Source: Bacteroides gallinarum DSM 18171 = JCM 13658
GTDB lineage: Bacteria > Bacteroidota > Bacteroidia > Bacteroidales > Bacteroidaceae
Reading direction: 5' to 3'
Assembly: GCF_000374365.1 (NCBI RefSeq)
Contig: NZ_KB894137.1
Coordinates: 1 to 64,000 of the forward strand
Length of the DNA stretch: 64,000 nucleotides
How positions within the stretch are numbered: the first letter of the stretch is position 1; each line of letters starts with the position of its first letter. Below are positions 1 through 8,301 of this stretch, in pieces. The translations under genes were made by a program, and so were the position numbers. The notes under the pieces were generated by a model. It made no database searches. It had not been told where the DNA came from and saw nothing but the letters and a program-made list of their open reading frames with translations.

Positions 1-82
1 AAGATGTCTTCAGACTTCTTCCCGAGCGTCATGTCTTGTAGGGTAAGATTGTGTGAGAAATTACAGGAATAGGACTATAAAA

Positions 83-125
83 ATGGCATATGAAGTGAGT
101 ATGCTCTATCATCTTCATATGCCAT
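83..125. terminator. Hairpin, probable terminator
   Basis: A 13-bp perfect inverted repeat (atggcatatgaag at 83-95, its complement at 113-125) with a 17-nt loop, followed on the plus strand by cttgattttt. It looks like a rho-independent terminator of a gene lying before the window. Positions 1-82 show no gene that I can support. Confidence 0.55.
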
Positions 126-131
126 CTTGAT

Positions 132-162
132 TTTTAGGGACATTTACTGAATATCCCTAAAA
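132..162 (+). promoter_or_regulatory. Hairpin in the ridA leader
   Basis: A 9-bp inverted repeat (ttttaggga at 132-140, tccctaaaa at 154-162) ends 12 nt before the preferred ridA start. It could be a second terminator stem for the upstream gene or a leader structure. Only the palindrome is seen; a role is inference. Confidence 0.35.
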
Positions 163-174
163 GAATTGGAAATT

Positions 175-549
175 ATGAAGAAAGTAATTTGCAGCCCGAA
201 GGCGCCGGGTGCGATAGGCCCTTACAGCCAGGCTATCGAAGCAAACGGAATGGTGTTCGTATCAGGCCAGTTGCCTATCGATGCGGCTACCGGAGTAATG
301 GCGGAGGGGGCGGAAGCCCAGGCACGCCAGTCGTTGGAGAATGTGAAGCACATCCTGGAAGAAGCAGGACTGGGTATGGCGAATATTGTAAAGACCACCG
401 TTTTCCTGGCGGATATGTCCCTGTTCGCCGATATGAACAAGGTGTATGCCACCTATTTTGACGGAGCTTTCCCCGCCCGTTCGGCGGTTGCCGTAAAAGC
501 GCTCCCGAAAGATGCCTTAGTGGAGATTGAGTGCATCGCGGTTCGCTAA
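175..549 (+). CDS. ridA: RidA family enamine/imine deaminase
   Basis: A 124-residue protein of the YjgF/YER057c/UK114 (Rid) family. It hydrolyses reactive enamine or imine intermediates released by PLP enzymes, in the cytoplasm as a trimer. The start motif APGAIGPYSQA, the VSGQLP segment and the C-terminal PARSAVAVKALPKDALVEIE, with the conserved substrate-binding Arg, are all present, and the length is normal for the family. I chose the ATG at 175 over an in-frame TTG at 166 because MKKVICSPKAPGAIGPYS matches the usual N-terminus. Its last 33 bases overlap the tail of the convergent folC gene. Confidence 0.93.
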   Translation: MKKVICSPKAPGAIGPYSQAIEANGMVFVSGQLPIDAATGVMAEGAEAQARQSLENVKHILEEAGLGMANIVKTTVFLADMSLFADMNKVYATYFDGAFPARSAVAVKALPKDALVEIECIAVR

Positions 550-1770
550 CAGGTCTGCTACAATGAAACTGCTGCCACCTACGAAGATAAAGTCTTCCGG
601 GTGGCTTTTTTCTTGTGCGGCAGTTACGGCGGCAGGCACGTCCGGATAGCAATCTCCTTGCAGGCCGGCTTCGGCGGCGAGCCTGCGCAGTTCTTCTTCG
701 GGAAGGGCGCGCTTTACGCTGGCTTTGGTAAAATAGTAGGCGGCGTCTTTGGGAAGCAGGGCAAGCACGCCGCTGATGTCCTTGTCGCTCACCATGCCTA
801 TTATCATATGCAGCCGGCGGTAACGTTGTTGTTTCAGTTGCTCGGCAATGTAGGTAATGCCGCCTACGTTGTGTCCGGTGTCGCATATCAGGGTAGGGGC
901 GTCCTGTAACTTCTGCCAGCGTCCCATTAGCCCCGTCAGTTCGCAGACCCGGGCAAAACCGCTGCGCACGCTTGCCTCGTCTATCCGGTAACCGGCCTCT
1001 TTCAGTATGGGAAGGGCGGCAAGTATGGTGCGGGTGTTCTTTACCTGGTAAAGCCCTTGTAACTCGGGTTCTATCCCCGGATAGTCATTCCCTTCCATTT
1101 CTTCCGCAAAGAATACCGGAGCCTTCTTTTCCTCTGCCTTTTGCAGAAAGACGGGCTTGGTTTCCGGCGTGGTTTCCCCGACGACCACGGGGATGCCGGT
1201 CTTGATGATACCCGCCTTTTCTCCCGCAATCTTCGCCGGCGTATCTCCTAAGAACTGTGTATGGTCGAGGCTTATGTTGGTAATGATGCACAAATCCGGA
1301 CGAATGATGTTCGTACAGTCCAGGCGGCCGCCCATTCCCACTTCGATAACGGCTACATCCACTTGTTCATCGGCAAAGTAACGGAATGCCATAGCGGTAG
1401 TCAGCTCGAAGAAGGAGGGATGCAGGGGCTCGAAAAAGCTGCGTTCCTTTTCTACGAAACGCACCACGTATTCTTCCGGTACGGGCTTGCCGTTTACGCG
1501 GATGCGTTCGCGGAAGTCCACTAAATGGGGAGAGGTGTAAAGCCCTACACGATACCCCGCTTCCTGCAATATGGCGGCGAGTGTATGCGAGCAAGACCCC
1601 TTCCCGTTGGTTCCCGCCACATGGATTGTACGGAATGAGCGGTGGGGATGTCCGAAATGTTCGTCCAATATCCGCGTGTTTTCCAGCCCTTCTTTGTATG
1701 CCGCGCCGCCCACTTGCTGAAACATGGGCACGCTGTTATATAAGTAAGTTAAAGTGTTCTGATAGTTCAT
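517..1770 (-). CDS. folC: Bifunctional folylpolyglutamate/dihydrofolate synthase
   Basis: A 417-residue Mur-ligase-like ATPase that adds L-glutamate to dihydropteroate and to reduced folates, in the cytoplasm. The ATP-binding loop GTNGKGS lies near residue 54. The folate-binding YTSPHLVDFRERI segment, the EVGMGGRLDCTN motif, and SLDHTQFLGDT followed by IAGEKAGIIK are all FolC hallmarks. The length is typical. The stop lies inside the 3' end of convergent ridA (33-bp overlap). A TATCTTTG box on the minus strand about 65 bp before the start is the likely promoter. Confidence 0.95.
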   Translation of the reverse strand: MNYQNTLTYLYNSVPMFQQVGGAAYKEGLENTRILDEHFGHPHRSFRTIHVAGTNGKGSCSHTLAAILQEAGYRVGLYTSPHLVDFRERIRVNGKPVPEEYVVRFVEKERSFFEPLHPSFFELTTAMAFRYFADEQVDVAVIEVGMGGRLDCTNIIRPDLCIITNISLDHTQFLGDTPAKIAGEKAGIIKTGIPVVVGETTPETKPVFLQKAEEKKAPVFFAEEMEGNDYPGIEPELQGLYQVKNTRTILAALPILKEAGYRIDEASVRSGFARVCELTGLMGRWQKLQDAPTLICDTGHNVGGITYIAEQLKQQRYRRLHMIIGMVSDKDISGVLALLPKDAAYYFTKASVKRALPEEELRRLAAEAGLQGDCYPDVPAAVTAAQEKSHPEDFIFVGGSSFIVADLLANRDALNLH

Positions 1771-1834
1771 CTTTTATAAAAATTAACGGGAAAGCAATTC
1801 TTTCTCTCTATTAAAGTGTTATCTTTAGGAACGG

Positions 1835-1842
1835 CAAAGATA
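1835..1842 (-). promoter_or_regulatory. Promoter -7 box for folC
   Basis: TATCTTTG on the minus strand matches the Bacteroides -7 consensus TAnnTTTG. No clear TTTG is seen 19-21 bp upstream. A near-match, TATCTTTA, on the plus strand just beside it may serve the divergent phoH-like gene. Confidence 0.45.
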
Positions 1843-1922
1843 AGGCAATTTTATTTAAGTGTGTACACTTGCTTTATTTTATGTGGCCGGTATCTGTTAT
1901 AAACAATTTAAATCTAAAGCGT

Positions 1923-3248
1923 ATGGGAGCCAAGAAAAACTTTGTGATTGATACCAATGTTATCCTTCACGACTATAACTGTTTGAAGAACTTTCAAGAG
2001 AACGATATTTACCTCCCCATTGTAGTACTTGAAGAGCTCGATAAATTCAAGAAAGGCAACGAGCAGATAAATTTCAACGCCCGTGAGTTTGTGCGGGAAC
2101 TCGACCAGATTACCGATGATAACCTCTTTACCAAAGGCGCTCCGCTGGGCGAGGGGCTGGGACGCTTGTTCGTGGTTGCCGGTTCGGTAGACTCGCCCCG
2201 TGTACACGACTCTTTCCCGGAACGCATCCCCGACCACCAGATACTGTCCGTCGTCGATTGGCTGGCGGAGAGGAAGCCGAAGATGAAATCCATTCTTGTT
2301 ACCAAAGATGTCAACCTTCGCATGAAAGCGCGTTCTATCGGGTTGCTGTGCGAGGATTATATCAATGACAAGGTGATTAATGTAGATATATTCGAAAAGT
2401 CGAACGAAGTGTTCGAAGGCATCGACCCGGCATTGATAGACCGCATCTATTCCTCCAAGGAAGGGCTGGATATCGGCGAGTTCGATTTCAAGGATGTCAT
2501 TCATCCCAATGAATGCTTTGTGCTGAAAAGCGACCGCAGCAGCGTGCTTGCCCGCTATAATCCTTTTACCCGTTCCGTGTGCCGTGTAAACAAGACGAGG
2601 AATTATGGCATAGAGCCGCGTAATGCCGAGCAGAGTTTTGCTTTCGAAGTGCTGAATGACCCGGATATCAAGCTGGTAGCCCTCACCGGTAAGGCTGGAA
2701 CAGGTAAGACGTTGTTGGCACTGGCTGCCGCCCTGGGCAAGCTGACGGATTATAAACAAATTTTGCTGGCACGTCCTATCGTGGCATTGTCTAATAAGGA
2801 TATCGGTTTCTTGCCGGGCGACGCCAATGAGAAAGTGGCTCCCTATATGCAGCCTTTGTTCGATAACCTGAACGTAATCAAGCATCAGTTCGCCTCCAAC
2901 TCGAGTGAGGTGAAGCGGCTGGAAGACATGCAGAAAAGCGACCAGCTCGTTATCGAAGCCCTGGCGTTTATCCGTGGGCGTAGCCTGAGCGAGACTTATT
3001 GTATTATCGACGAAGCGCAGAACCTTACCCCGCACGAAATCAAAACCATTATAACACGTGCCGGAGAAGGGACGAAAATGGTATTCACGGGTGACATCCA
3101 GCAGATTGACCAGCCGTACCTGGACAGCCAGTCCAACGGACTCGTCTACATGATAGACCGCATGCGAGACCAGAACCTGTTTGCCCATGTTAATTTAGTG
3201 AAAGGAGAGCGTAGCCAGTTGAGCGAGTTGGCAAGTAACCTGATGTAA
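1923..3248 (+). CDS. PhoH family PIN-domain ATPase
   Basis: A 441-residue protein joining an N-terminal PIN ribonuclease-like domain to a C-terminal PhoH P-loop ATPase, the PhoH2 arrangement. The first PIN acidic residue is in VIDTNVILHD (near residue 8) and further acidic positions follow in VVDWLAER and LVTKDVNLR. The ATPase has Walker A GKAGTGKT (about residue 258) and Walker B CIIDEAQNLTP. Family members are linked to RNA unwinding and cleavage; the physiological role in Bacteroides is not established. The ATG at 1923 (MGAKKNFVIDTN) is preferred over an upstream in-frame start at 1869, which adds an unconserved stretch. Confidence 0.9.
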   Translation: MGAKKNFVIDTNVILHDYNCLKNFQENDIYLPIVVLEELDKFKKGNEQINFNAREFVRELDQITDDNLFTKGAPLGEGLGRLFVVAGSVDSPRVHDSFPERIPDHQILSVVDWLAERKPKMKSILVTKDVNLRMKARSIGLLCEDYINDKVINVDIFEKSNEVFEGIDPALIDRIYSSKEGLDIGEFDFKDVIHPNECFVLKSDRSSVLARYNPFTRSVCRVNKTRNYGIEPRNAEQSFAFEVLNDPDIKLVALTGKAGTGKTLLALAAALGKLTDYKQILLARPIVALSNKDIGFLPGDANEKVAPYMQPLFDNLNVIKHQFASNSSEVKRLEDMQKSDQLVIEALAFIRGRSLSETYCIIDEAQNLTPHEIKTIITRAGEGTKMVFTGDIQQIDQPYLDSQSNGLVYMIDRMRDQNLFAHVNLVKGERSQLSELASNLM

Positions 3249-3288
3249 CATTTTATTGTTTTATTCTTCGCTTTGACAAAAAATAGTG

Positions 3289-3296
3289 TATCTTTG
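3289..3296 (+). promoter_or_regulatory. Promoter -7 box for the CapD-like gene
   Basis: TATCTTTG fits the Bacteroides -7 consensus and lies 30 bp before the chosen ATG at 3327. The in-frame TTG at 3273 would lie upstream of this promoter, which supports the downstream start. Confidence 0.6.
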
Positions 3297-3326
3297 CGGT
3301 GCCTAAAACAAAAACTGTCAAACGTG

Positions 3327-5231
3327 ATGAAGCGAAACTTTTTTCATCGGTACCTTTCCGCAAAGGTATTGCCGATATGGACTGTTCTATTGATTGATGT
3401 TCTTATTGTCGTCATATCCAGTCTGCTGGCTTATGCGTTGCGATACGATTTCCGGAGCCTTTTCTCGGAATCGTCGTCCATAGACGTAACGATTGTATGG
3501 ACGGTCATCGTCAATCTGGTATTCTTTAGAGTTTTCCGTACATACTCTAATGTGCTTCGCTTTTCATCGTTTGTAGATATCATGCGTATCTTCGTATCGC
3601 TGACGGTGTCGTATGCACTGCTGCTGATAACGGGTGTGCTGGCAAGGAGTTATATGGACGTCAACGTGGCGCCGGCCGCAGTGCTGTTCATGTCTTATAT
3701 CATCAGTTTCGCCATGATGGCGTGTTCCCGCATTGTTGTAAAGATATTCTTCGAAGCGTTGAATTTCGACGGTTCGCACAGTGCCAATGTGTTTATTTAC
3801 GGCGCCAAGGAGGCGGGAGTGAATATCGCAAAGGCACTGCGTGTCAACTTGCGCAACCATTACCGCCTGCGCGGTTTCATAGCCGACGAGCCGGAGCTTA
3901 TCAATAAGGTAATGATGGGGGTGAAGGTGTATCCCAATGACGATACGCTGATTGACAACCTGGACGACCGCGATGTGCACACCATTATCATTTCTCCCGC
4001 CAAAATGGAAGCGCTCAAGCGCTCCGATATGGCCGACCGCCTGCTGGCGCATAACATCAAGCTGATGACGGCTCCTCCGCTGAGCGAATGGAACGGCCAG
4101 TTCCTGGACCGTGCCCAGTTGAAGGAAATCCAGATTGAAGATTTGTTACAGCGCAATCCTATCGAAATCGATATCCACAAGGTGGCTTCCCACTTGGAGG
4201 GTAAGCGGGTGATGATTACCGGTGCTGCCGGTTCTATCGGTAGCGAAATCATGCGGCAGGTAGCCTCCTTCAATCCTTACAAGTTAATCCTTGTAGACCA
4301 GGCGGAGACTCCGTTGCACGACATCCGCCTGGAGTTGCAGGATTGCTGGCGCGACATCGACGCCGAAACCATTATCGCCGATATTTCCAATGCAACTCGT
4401 ATGGAAGAGATATTCAAGCGGTATAAACCGCAGTATATCTTCCATGCGGCAGCCTATAAGCATGTGCCGATGATGGAGGATAATGTGTCCGAGTCCATTC
4501 AGGTAAATGTTTACGGTACACGTACGGTTGCCGATTTAGCGGTAAAGTACGGTGCGGAGAAGTTCGTGATGATTTCTACGGACAAAGCGGTGAACCCTAC
4601 CAATGTAATGGGATGCTCCAAACGCATCTGCGAGATTTACGTCCAGTCGCTGGCTAAGAAGTTGCAGTCGGAAGGCGGGCATGTCACTCAGTTCATCACT
4701 ACCCGTTTCGGGAATGTCTTGGGTTCCAACGGTTCGGTCATACCCCGTTTCCGCGACCAGATACAGCGCGGTGGTCCGGTAACGGTAACTCATCCCGAGA
4801 TTATACGTTACTTTATGACTATTCCGGAAGCTTGCCGCCTGGTGCTCGAAGCAGGTAGCATGGGCAACGGGGGCGAGATTTACATCTTCGATATGGGCAA
4901 GCCGGTACGGATTGTAGACCTTGCCAAGCGTATGATAAGCCTTTCCGGGCGTACCGATGTCAAGATAGAATTTACGGGGTTGCGTCACGGCGAAAAACTG
5001 TATGAGGAGTTGCTCAATGTAAGGGAACTTACCAAGCCTACCTATCACGAGAAGATTATGATTGCCACTGTGCGCGAGTACGATTATGACGAAGTCAAAG
5101 AACGTATTCAGAAGTTGATAGAGGTCAGCTATACTTACGACCAGATGAAGATTGTGGCTGCCATGAAAGATATCGTTCCCGAATTCGTCAGCAAGAACTC
5201 CTGCTTTGAGGTACTGGATAAGAAGCCGTAA
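3327..5231 (+). CDS. Membrane nucleotide-sugar 4,6-dehydratase/epimerase, FlaA1/CapD family
   Basis: A 634-residue inner-membrane protein. About four hydrophobic helices fill the first 130 residues (LPIWTVLLIDVLIVVISSLL begins the first), then a Rossmann-like CoA-binding segment (YGAKEAGVNIAKAL), then a cytosolic short-chain dehydrogenase domain with the NAD loop GAAGSIGSE near residue 300. The active-site region reads ISTDKAVNPTNVMGCSKR, the form seen in UDP-GlcNAc 4,6-dehydratases such as PglF, FlaA1 and CapD. It probably supplies an amino-deoxy sugar nucleotide for surface glycans. It stands alone, about 3 kb before the capsule locus. The exact substrate cannot be told from sequence. Confidence 0.88.
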   Translation: MKRNFFHRYLSAKVLPIWTVLLIDVLIVVISSLLAYALRYDFRSLFSESSSIDVTIVWTVIVNLVFFRVFRTYSNVLRFSSFVDIMRIFVSLTVSYALLLITGVLARSYMDVNVAPAAVLFMSYIISFAMMACSRIVVKIFFEALNFDGSHSANVFIYGAKEAGVNIAKALRVNLRNHYRLRGFIADEPELINKVMMGVKVYPNDDTLIDNLDDRDVHTIIISPAKMEALKRSDMADRLLAHNIKLMTAPPLSEWNGQFLDRAQLKEIQIEDLLQRNPIEIDIHKVASHLEGKRVMITGAAGSIGSEIMRQVASFNPYKLILVDQAETPLHDIRLELQDCWRDIDAETIIADISNATRMEEIFKRYKPQYIFHAAAYKHVPMMEDNVSESIQVNVYGTRTVADLAVKYGAEKFVMISTDKAVNPTNVMGCSKRICEIYVQSLAKKLQSEGGHVTQFITTRFGNVLGSNGSVIPRFRDQIQRGGPVTVTHPEIIRYFMTIPEACRLVLEAGSMGNGGEIYIFDMGKPVRIVDLAKRMISLSGRTDVKIEFTGLRHGEKLYEELLNVRELTKPTYHEKIMIATVREYDYDEVKERIQKLIEVSYTYDQMKIVAAMKDIVPEFVSKNSCFEVLDKKP

Positions 5232-5303
5232 GGGATAGGAGGGGAAGTTTCGGCAGGTAGTGAATAGGATATTGAAAAACGGATAGTACGTTTGTAATAA
5301 ATG

Positions 5304-5655
5304 CACTATCCGTTTATAGTATACGGACTGTCTGTTCAGGGTAAACGCATTATCCGTTTATAGTATACGGACGGTTTATTCAGGGTAAACACATTATCCG
5401 TTTATAGTATACTGACTGTTTGTTCAGGGTAAACGCATTATCCGTTTATAGTATACTGACTGTTTGTTCAGGGTAAACGTACTATCTGTTTATAATATAC
5501 AGACTGTTTGTTCAGGGTAAACACATTATCCGTTTATAGTATACTGACTGTTTGTTCAGGGTAAACATATTATCCGTTTATAGTATACTGACTGTTTGTT
5601 CAGGGTAAACACATTATCCGTTTATAGTATACAGGCGGTCTGTTCAGAGTAAACA
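5304..5655. repeat. 44-bp tandem repeat, eight copies
   Basis: Eight head-to-tail units of exactly 44 bp start at 5304, 5348, 5392, 5436, 5480, 5524, 5568 and 5612. Each carries tatccgtttatagtatac and gttcagggtaaac with a few substitutions and no length change. The array fills the gap between two convergent genes. A hairpin (ggatagt at 5281-5287 with actatcc at 5305-5311) leads into the first unit, and a truncated echo (gccgtctgtttta) follows the last. There are no unique spacers, so it is not CRISPR. Confidence 0.95.
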
Positions 5656-5699
5656 CGCCGTCTGTTTTACTACGGAAGCGTTGCCTTTCCGTCTGTTTC

Positions 5700-6677
5700 T
5701 TATTTATGCGAGGAGAAATATTTCAGGAACTGTGTACGTTCAAATGTATTTATACCATTCAAATCGCTCATGTTCAGCATACCTTTGAACTGGTTGATGT
5801 TTTCCATTCCTTTACGCTCCATCCATAAGTCCAAAAAGCGGGTATATTCGCCGATAATATTGTAAGAATTCTGGTAGAGCACGCTGCATATCTCCACTGC
5901 CGAAGCACCTGCTAAAATCGCTTTCACCACTCCCTCGGGAGTATGTATTCCTCCGGATGCCGCATAATCCAATTGGTTTACGGCAGCCGAAGCGATGCCT
6001 ATCCAGCGTAACGATTTAGACAAATCGGCCTCCGTGCTAAATACGCTTCCGGCACTCTGGGTCATTTTTTCGATGTCGATATCCGGCTGATAGAAACGGT
6101 TGAACATCACCACTGCCGCCGCACCATTGGCATAAAGCTGGTCGATAAGGGCTATCGGGTTGGTAAGGTTGTCTCCCAATTTCATAATAACGGGGATATC
6201 GACTGTTTTCTTGATGTGGCTCAGGATGTCGATGTGGCGTTGCTCGAAAGAACCGTAAGCATATTGCATGTCGGTCTGCAAGGCAAGGATATTGATTTCC
6301 AGGGCATCCGCTCCGGCTTCTTCTATTTTCTTGGCAAACTCAATCCAGTCCGCATCCTGGTAGCAGTTGATGCTGGCAATGATAGGGATGTTGCATACTT
6401 TCTTGCTTTCTTTGATTAAATTCAAATATTCTCCCAGTTTGTGTTCGCGTATGTATCCCACCAGGTAGTCACTGCCTTCCGGGTACATATTGGGGTCTCC
6501 GAGCCAGTCGGCCTCCATCATGATTTGCTCTTCAAAAAGAGATTTGAGTACTATGGCGCCTGCCCCGGCTTCGTAAAGCTTTTGGTTCTTAGCAGCGCTG
6601 TCGGTAAGTCCGGAACTGCTGATAATAATCGGGTTTCTGAGTTTCAGCCCTGCAAAAGTAGTTTCTAATGTTGCCAT
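5700..6677 (-). CDS. Dihydroorotate dehydrogenase-like FMN protein
   Basis: A 325-residue TIM-barrel protein of the PyrD superfamily. The N-terminus (TTFAGLKLRNPIIISSSGLT) and the C-terminal phosphate-binding segment (IHTPEGVVKAILAGASAVEI) are typical of class 1 enzymes. Where true PyrD has an N-x-SCPN motif after the AGAD-x-x-E strand, this protein reads EINILALQTD, so it is the divergent dihydroorotate dehydrogenase-like group common in Bacteroidetes. Its substrate is uncertain. It is followed 18 bp downstream in transcription by the repeat-filled gap and preceded closely by the yggS homologue, probably in one operon. Confidence 0.85.
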   Translation of the reverse strand: MATLETTFAGLKLRNPIIISSSGLTDSAAKNQKLYEAGAGAIVLKSLFEEQIMMEADWLGDPNMYPEGSDYLVGYIREHKLGEYLNLIKESKKVCNIPIIASINCYQDADWIEFAKKIEEAGADALEINILALQTDMQYAYGSFEQRHIDILSHIKKTVDIPVIMKLGDNLTNPIALIDQLYANGAAAVVMFNRFYQPDIDIEKMTQSAGSVFSTEADLSKSLRWIGIASAAVNQLDYAASGGIHTPEGVVKAILAGASAVEICSVLYQNSYNIIGEYTRFLDLWMERKGMENINQFKGMLNMSDLNGINTFERTQFLKYFSSHK

Positions 6678-6695
6678 GATAATAGTTATTAGTAA

Positions 6696-7364
6696 TTAAT
6701 ATATTCTTTCTCCAAAAATTTTACTCCCTACGCGCACCAGCGTACTGCCGGCGGCAATTGCCTCGTGATAATCGTGCGACATTCCCATAGACAACTCCCG
6801 GAACCATTCCGCATCGGCAAACCACGTGGCTTTCACTTCTTTGAAGAAGCTACTTAATGAACAAAATTCAGCTTTGATTTGTTCGATATTATCTGTATTT
6901 GTCGCCATGCCCATCAGTCCGCATATCCGGATGTTTTTAAGCTCCTTCCATTCATCGCCTGCAAGCATTTCCCGGCATTCGTCGAAGCTGAAACCGAATT
7001 TGGTCTCTTCCCGGGCGATATGCAGTTGCAGCAAGCAGTTCACTGTCCGCCCTGCTTTGGCTGCCTGCTTGTCGATTTCGGCCAACAGTTTATAGGAATC
7101 CACACCGTGAACCAGTGCTACGTAGGGTACGATATATTTGATTTTATTGGTTTGCAGATGCCCAATGAAATGCCATTCGATGTCTTTGGGCAGGCTTTCG
7201 TATTTAGCGGTCATTTCCTGCACCTTGCTTTCTCCGAACACGCGTTGCCCTGCACTGTAAGCCTCTTCTATGGCTTCGTTGGGGTGGAATTTGGAGACGG
7301 CTACCAGGCGTACCCCTTCGGGCAGTTCGCTCAGTACTTGCTTGATGTTTTCTGCAATACTCAT
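6696..7364 (-). CDS. YggS/PLPBP family pyridoxal phosphate homeostasis protein
   Basis: A 222-residue alanine-racemase-fold protein that binds PLP without known catalysis and buffers vitamin B6 and amino-acid metabolism. The PLP lysine lies in LVAVSKFHP (about residue 25). The family motifs FGESKVQEM, WHFIGHLQTNK, the IREETKFG-like segment IAREETKFGF, GLMGMAT and the C-terminal SMGMSHDYHEAI with VRVGSKIFGER are present. The length is normal. It lies 18 bp upstream of the PyrD-like gene. Confidence 0.93.
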   Translation of the reverse strand: MSIAENIKQVLSELPEGVRLVAVSKFHPNEAIEEAYSAGQRVFGESKVQEMTAKYESLPKDIEWHFIGHLQTNKIKYIVPYVALVHGVDSYKLLAEIDKQAAKAGRTVNCLLQLHIAREETKFGFSFDECREMLAGDEWKELKNIRICGLMGMATNTDNIEQIKAEFCSLSSFFKEVKATWFADAEWFRELSMGMSHDYHEAIAAGSTLVRVGSKIFGERIY

Positions 7365-7461
7365 ATTCTACGATATTGAAAATTGAGAGTTGAAAATCGG
7401 CATACGGGTTGAAGCGTTGCATCTTTCCGTACTCCGATTTTTTATCTTTAGCTTTAACTGC

Positions 7462-7926
7462 TCAGACTTCCGGTTTGTCATTCGGCTCCGCGCTGTACGG
7501 ATATACATCCATAATAGCGGTTTCTGCTACCGATGCAATCTGGTAGTCCGCCATTGTACCTTTCATGCCTTCGTCCAGTTTCTTTACCGCATCGCGTAAG
7601 TCGGCAGCCTGTACCAGTACTTGGGTGGATGTCTTTTTCTCTGCTCCGCTCTTTTCGTCCAATGTGATGAAAACCAGCTTGCATTTGAACCAACGGTCGG
7701 CAGCATCTTCCTCGCTGGGGAATAGTTCACTGTAATTCGCCCGTTTAATATCCGATACTGTAAACTCACCCGAAATAAACGGCGTCATTTCTTCAATGAT
7801 GCGTGCTTCCGCCTCCGTAAAGCTGAGTGCGTCTACCAGGTAAGGCTCGGTCACTTTTTTATTCATTCCGTTTTCCATTGTTTTTTCGTAGCGGATTTTG
7901 CACTCAAACCATGTATGCATTGCCAT
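7462..7926 (-). CDS. DUF4494 domain protein
   Basis: A 154-residue soluble protein I recognise as the Bacteroidales family DUF4494. It opens MHTWFECKIRYEKTMENG and has the SFTEAEARIIEEM segment near residue 37. No signal peptide, membrane segment or catalytic motif is visible, and its function is unknown. It lies 97 bp upstream of yggS. A TATCTTTG box on the minus strand at 8036-8043 may drive it. Confidence 0.75.
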   Translation of the reverse strand: MAMHTWFECKIRYEKTMENGMNKKVTEPYLVDALSFTEAEARIIEEMTPFISGEFTVSDIKRANYSELFPSEEDAADRWFKCKLVFITLDEKSGAEKKTSTQVLVQAADLRDAVKKLDEGMKGTMADYQIASVAETAIMDVYPYSAEPNDKPEV

Positions 7927-8035
7927 AATTTTCTGATTTTAGTTAGTGTTTTCGATTAATAAATATCTTTTCTTCTTCTTGTCATTCTGGGACTTGCCGA
8001 AGAAATTCTTTCCTTTTTGCATTGGAAAGGGTGTA

Positions 8036-8043
8036 CAAAGATA
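8036..8043 (-). promoter_or_regulatory. Promoter -7 box for the DUF4494 gene
   Basis: TATCTTTG on the minus strand. With the capsule promoter box at 8143-8150 it forms a 12-bp inverted repeat (acaaagataaac and its complement about 92 bp apart), which divergent promoters of the same class explain. No TTTG -33 box is evident. Confidence 0.45.
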
Positions 8044-8119
8044 AACGAAAAAGGGGAAAAATGTTGCAGGTATATGTAAGAAGATTATGTTAATCCGAAA
8101 CTTTTTATCTATTAAATAT

Positions 8120-8150
8120 TTTGTAGTTCCATACGGAGTGTTTATCTTTG
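8120..8150 (+). promoter_or_regulatory. Promoter of the capsule operon
   Basis: TTTG at 8120-8123 and TATCTTTG at 8143-8150, separated by 19 bp, match the Bacteroides -33/-7 consensus very well. It lies about 150 bp before upxY. No flanking inverted repeats of 15 bp or more were found, so I see no sign that this promoter is invertible like several B. fragilis capsule promoters. Confidence 0.7.
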
Positions 8151-8157
8151 TCCTCGC

Positions 8158-8301
8158 AAAACGAGCTAATCGTGGGTGCAATTCTGTTCTGAAATAAGAA
8201 ATGTAGCGAGTGTTACATTCGGCGGAGCCGTAAAAGAGGCTCTGTTTCAATAAAATCATAAAACGCTTATTACTAAACTATTAATAATCTATTATTAGCA
8301 T
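8158..8301 (+). promoter_or_regulatory. upxY 5' leader with hairpins
   Basis: About 145 nt of untranslated leader. Small stems are visible: ctcg-caaaa-cgag near 8153, aatgta/tacatt at 8199-8218, and cggc/gccg at 8220-8230. In B. fragilis, UpxY proteins act on the untranslated leader of their own capsule operon to prevent early termination. This leader is the expected target by family knowledge; no binding site is visible. Confidence 0.5.

Noticed and set aside
1914..3188. 424-codon open frame on the minus strand
   Set aside because: Shadow of the PhoH-like gene; the plus strand has full PIN and P-loop motifs.
5304..5655. CRISPR array
   Set aside because: The units are contiguous 44-bp repeats without unique spacers and no cas genes are present.
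8036..8150. 12-bp inverted repeat around the capsule promoter as an invertible element
   Set aside because: The repeat consists of two divergent -7 boxes (TATCTTTG); no matching sequence extends outside them.
7939..8259. 106-codon minus-strand frame over the capsule promoter
   Set aside because: It covers two promoter boxes and the leader, has low-complexity Lys-rich text and no family resemblance.
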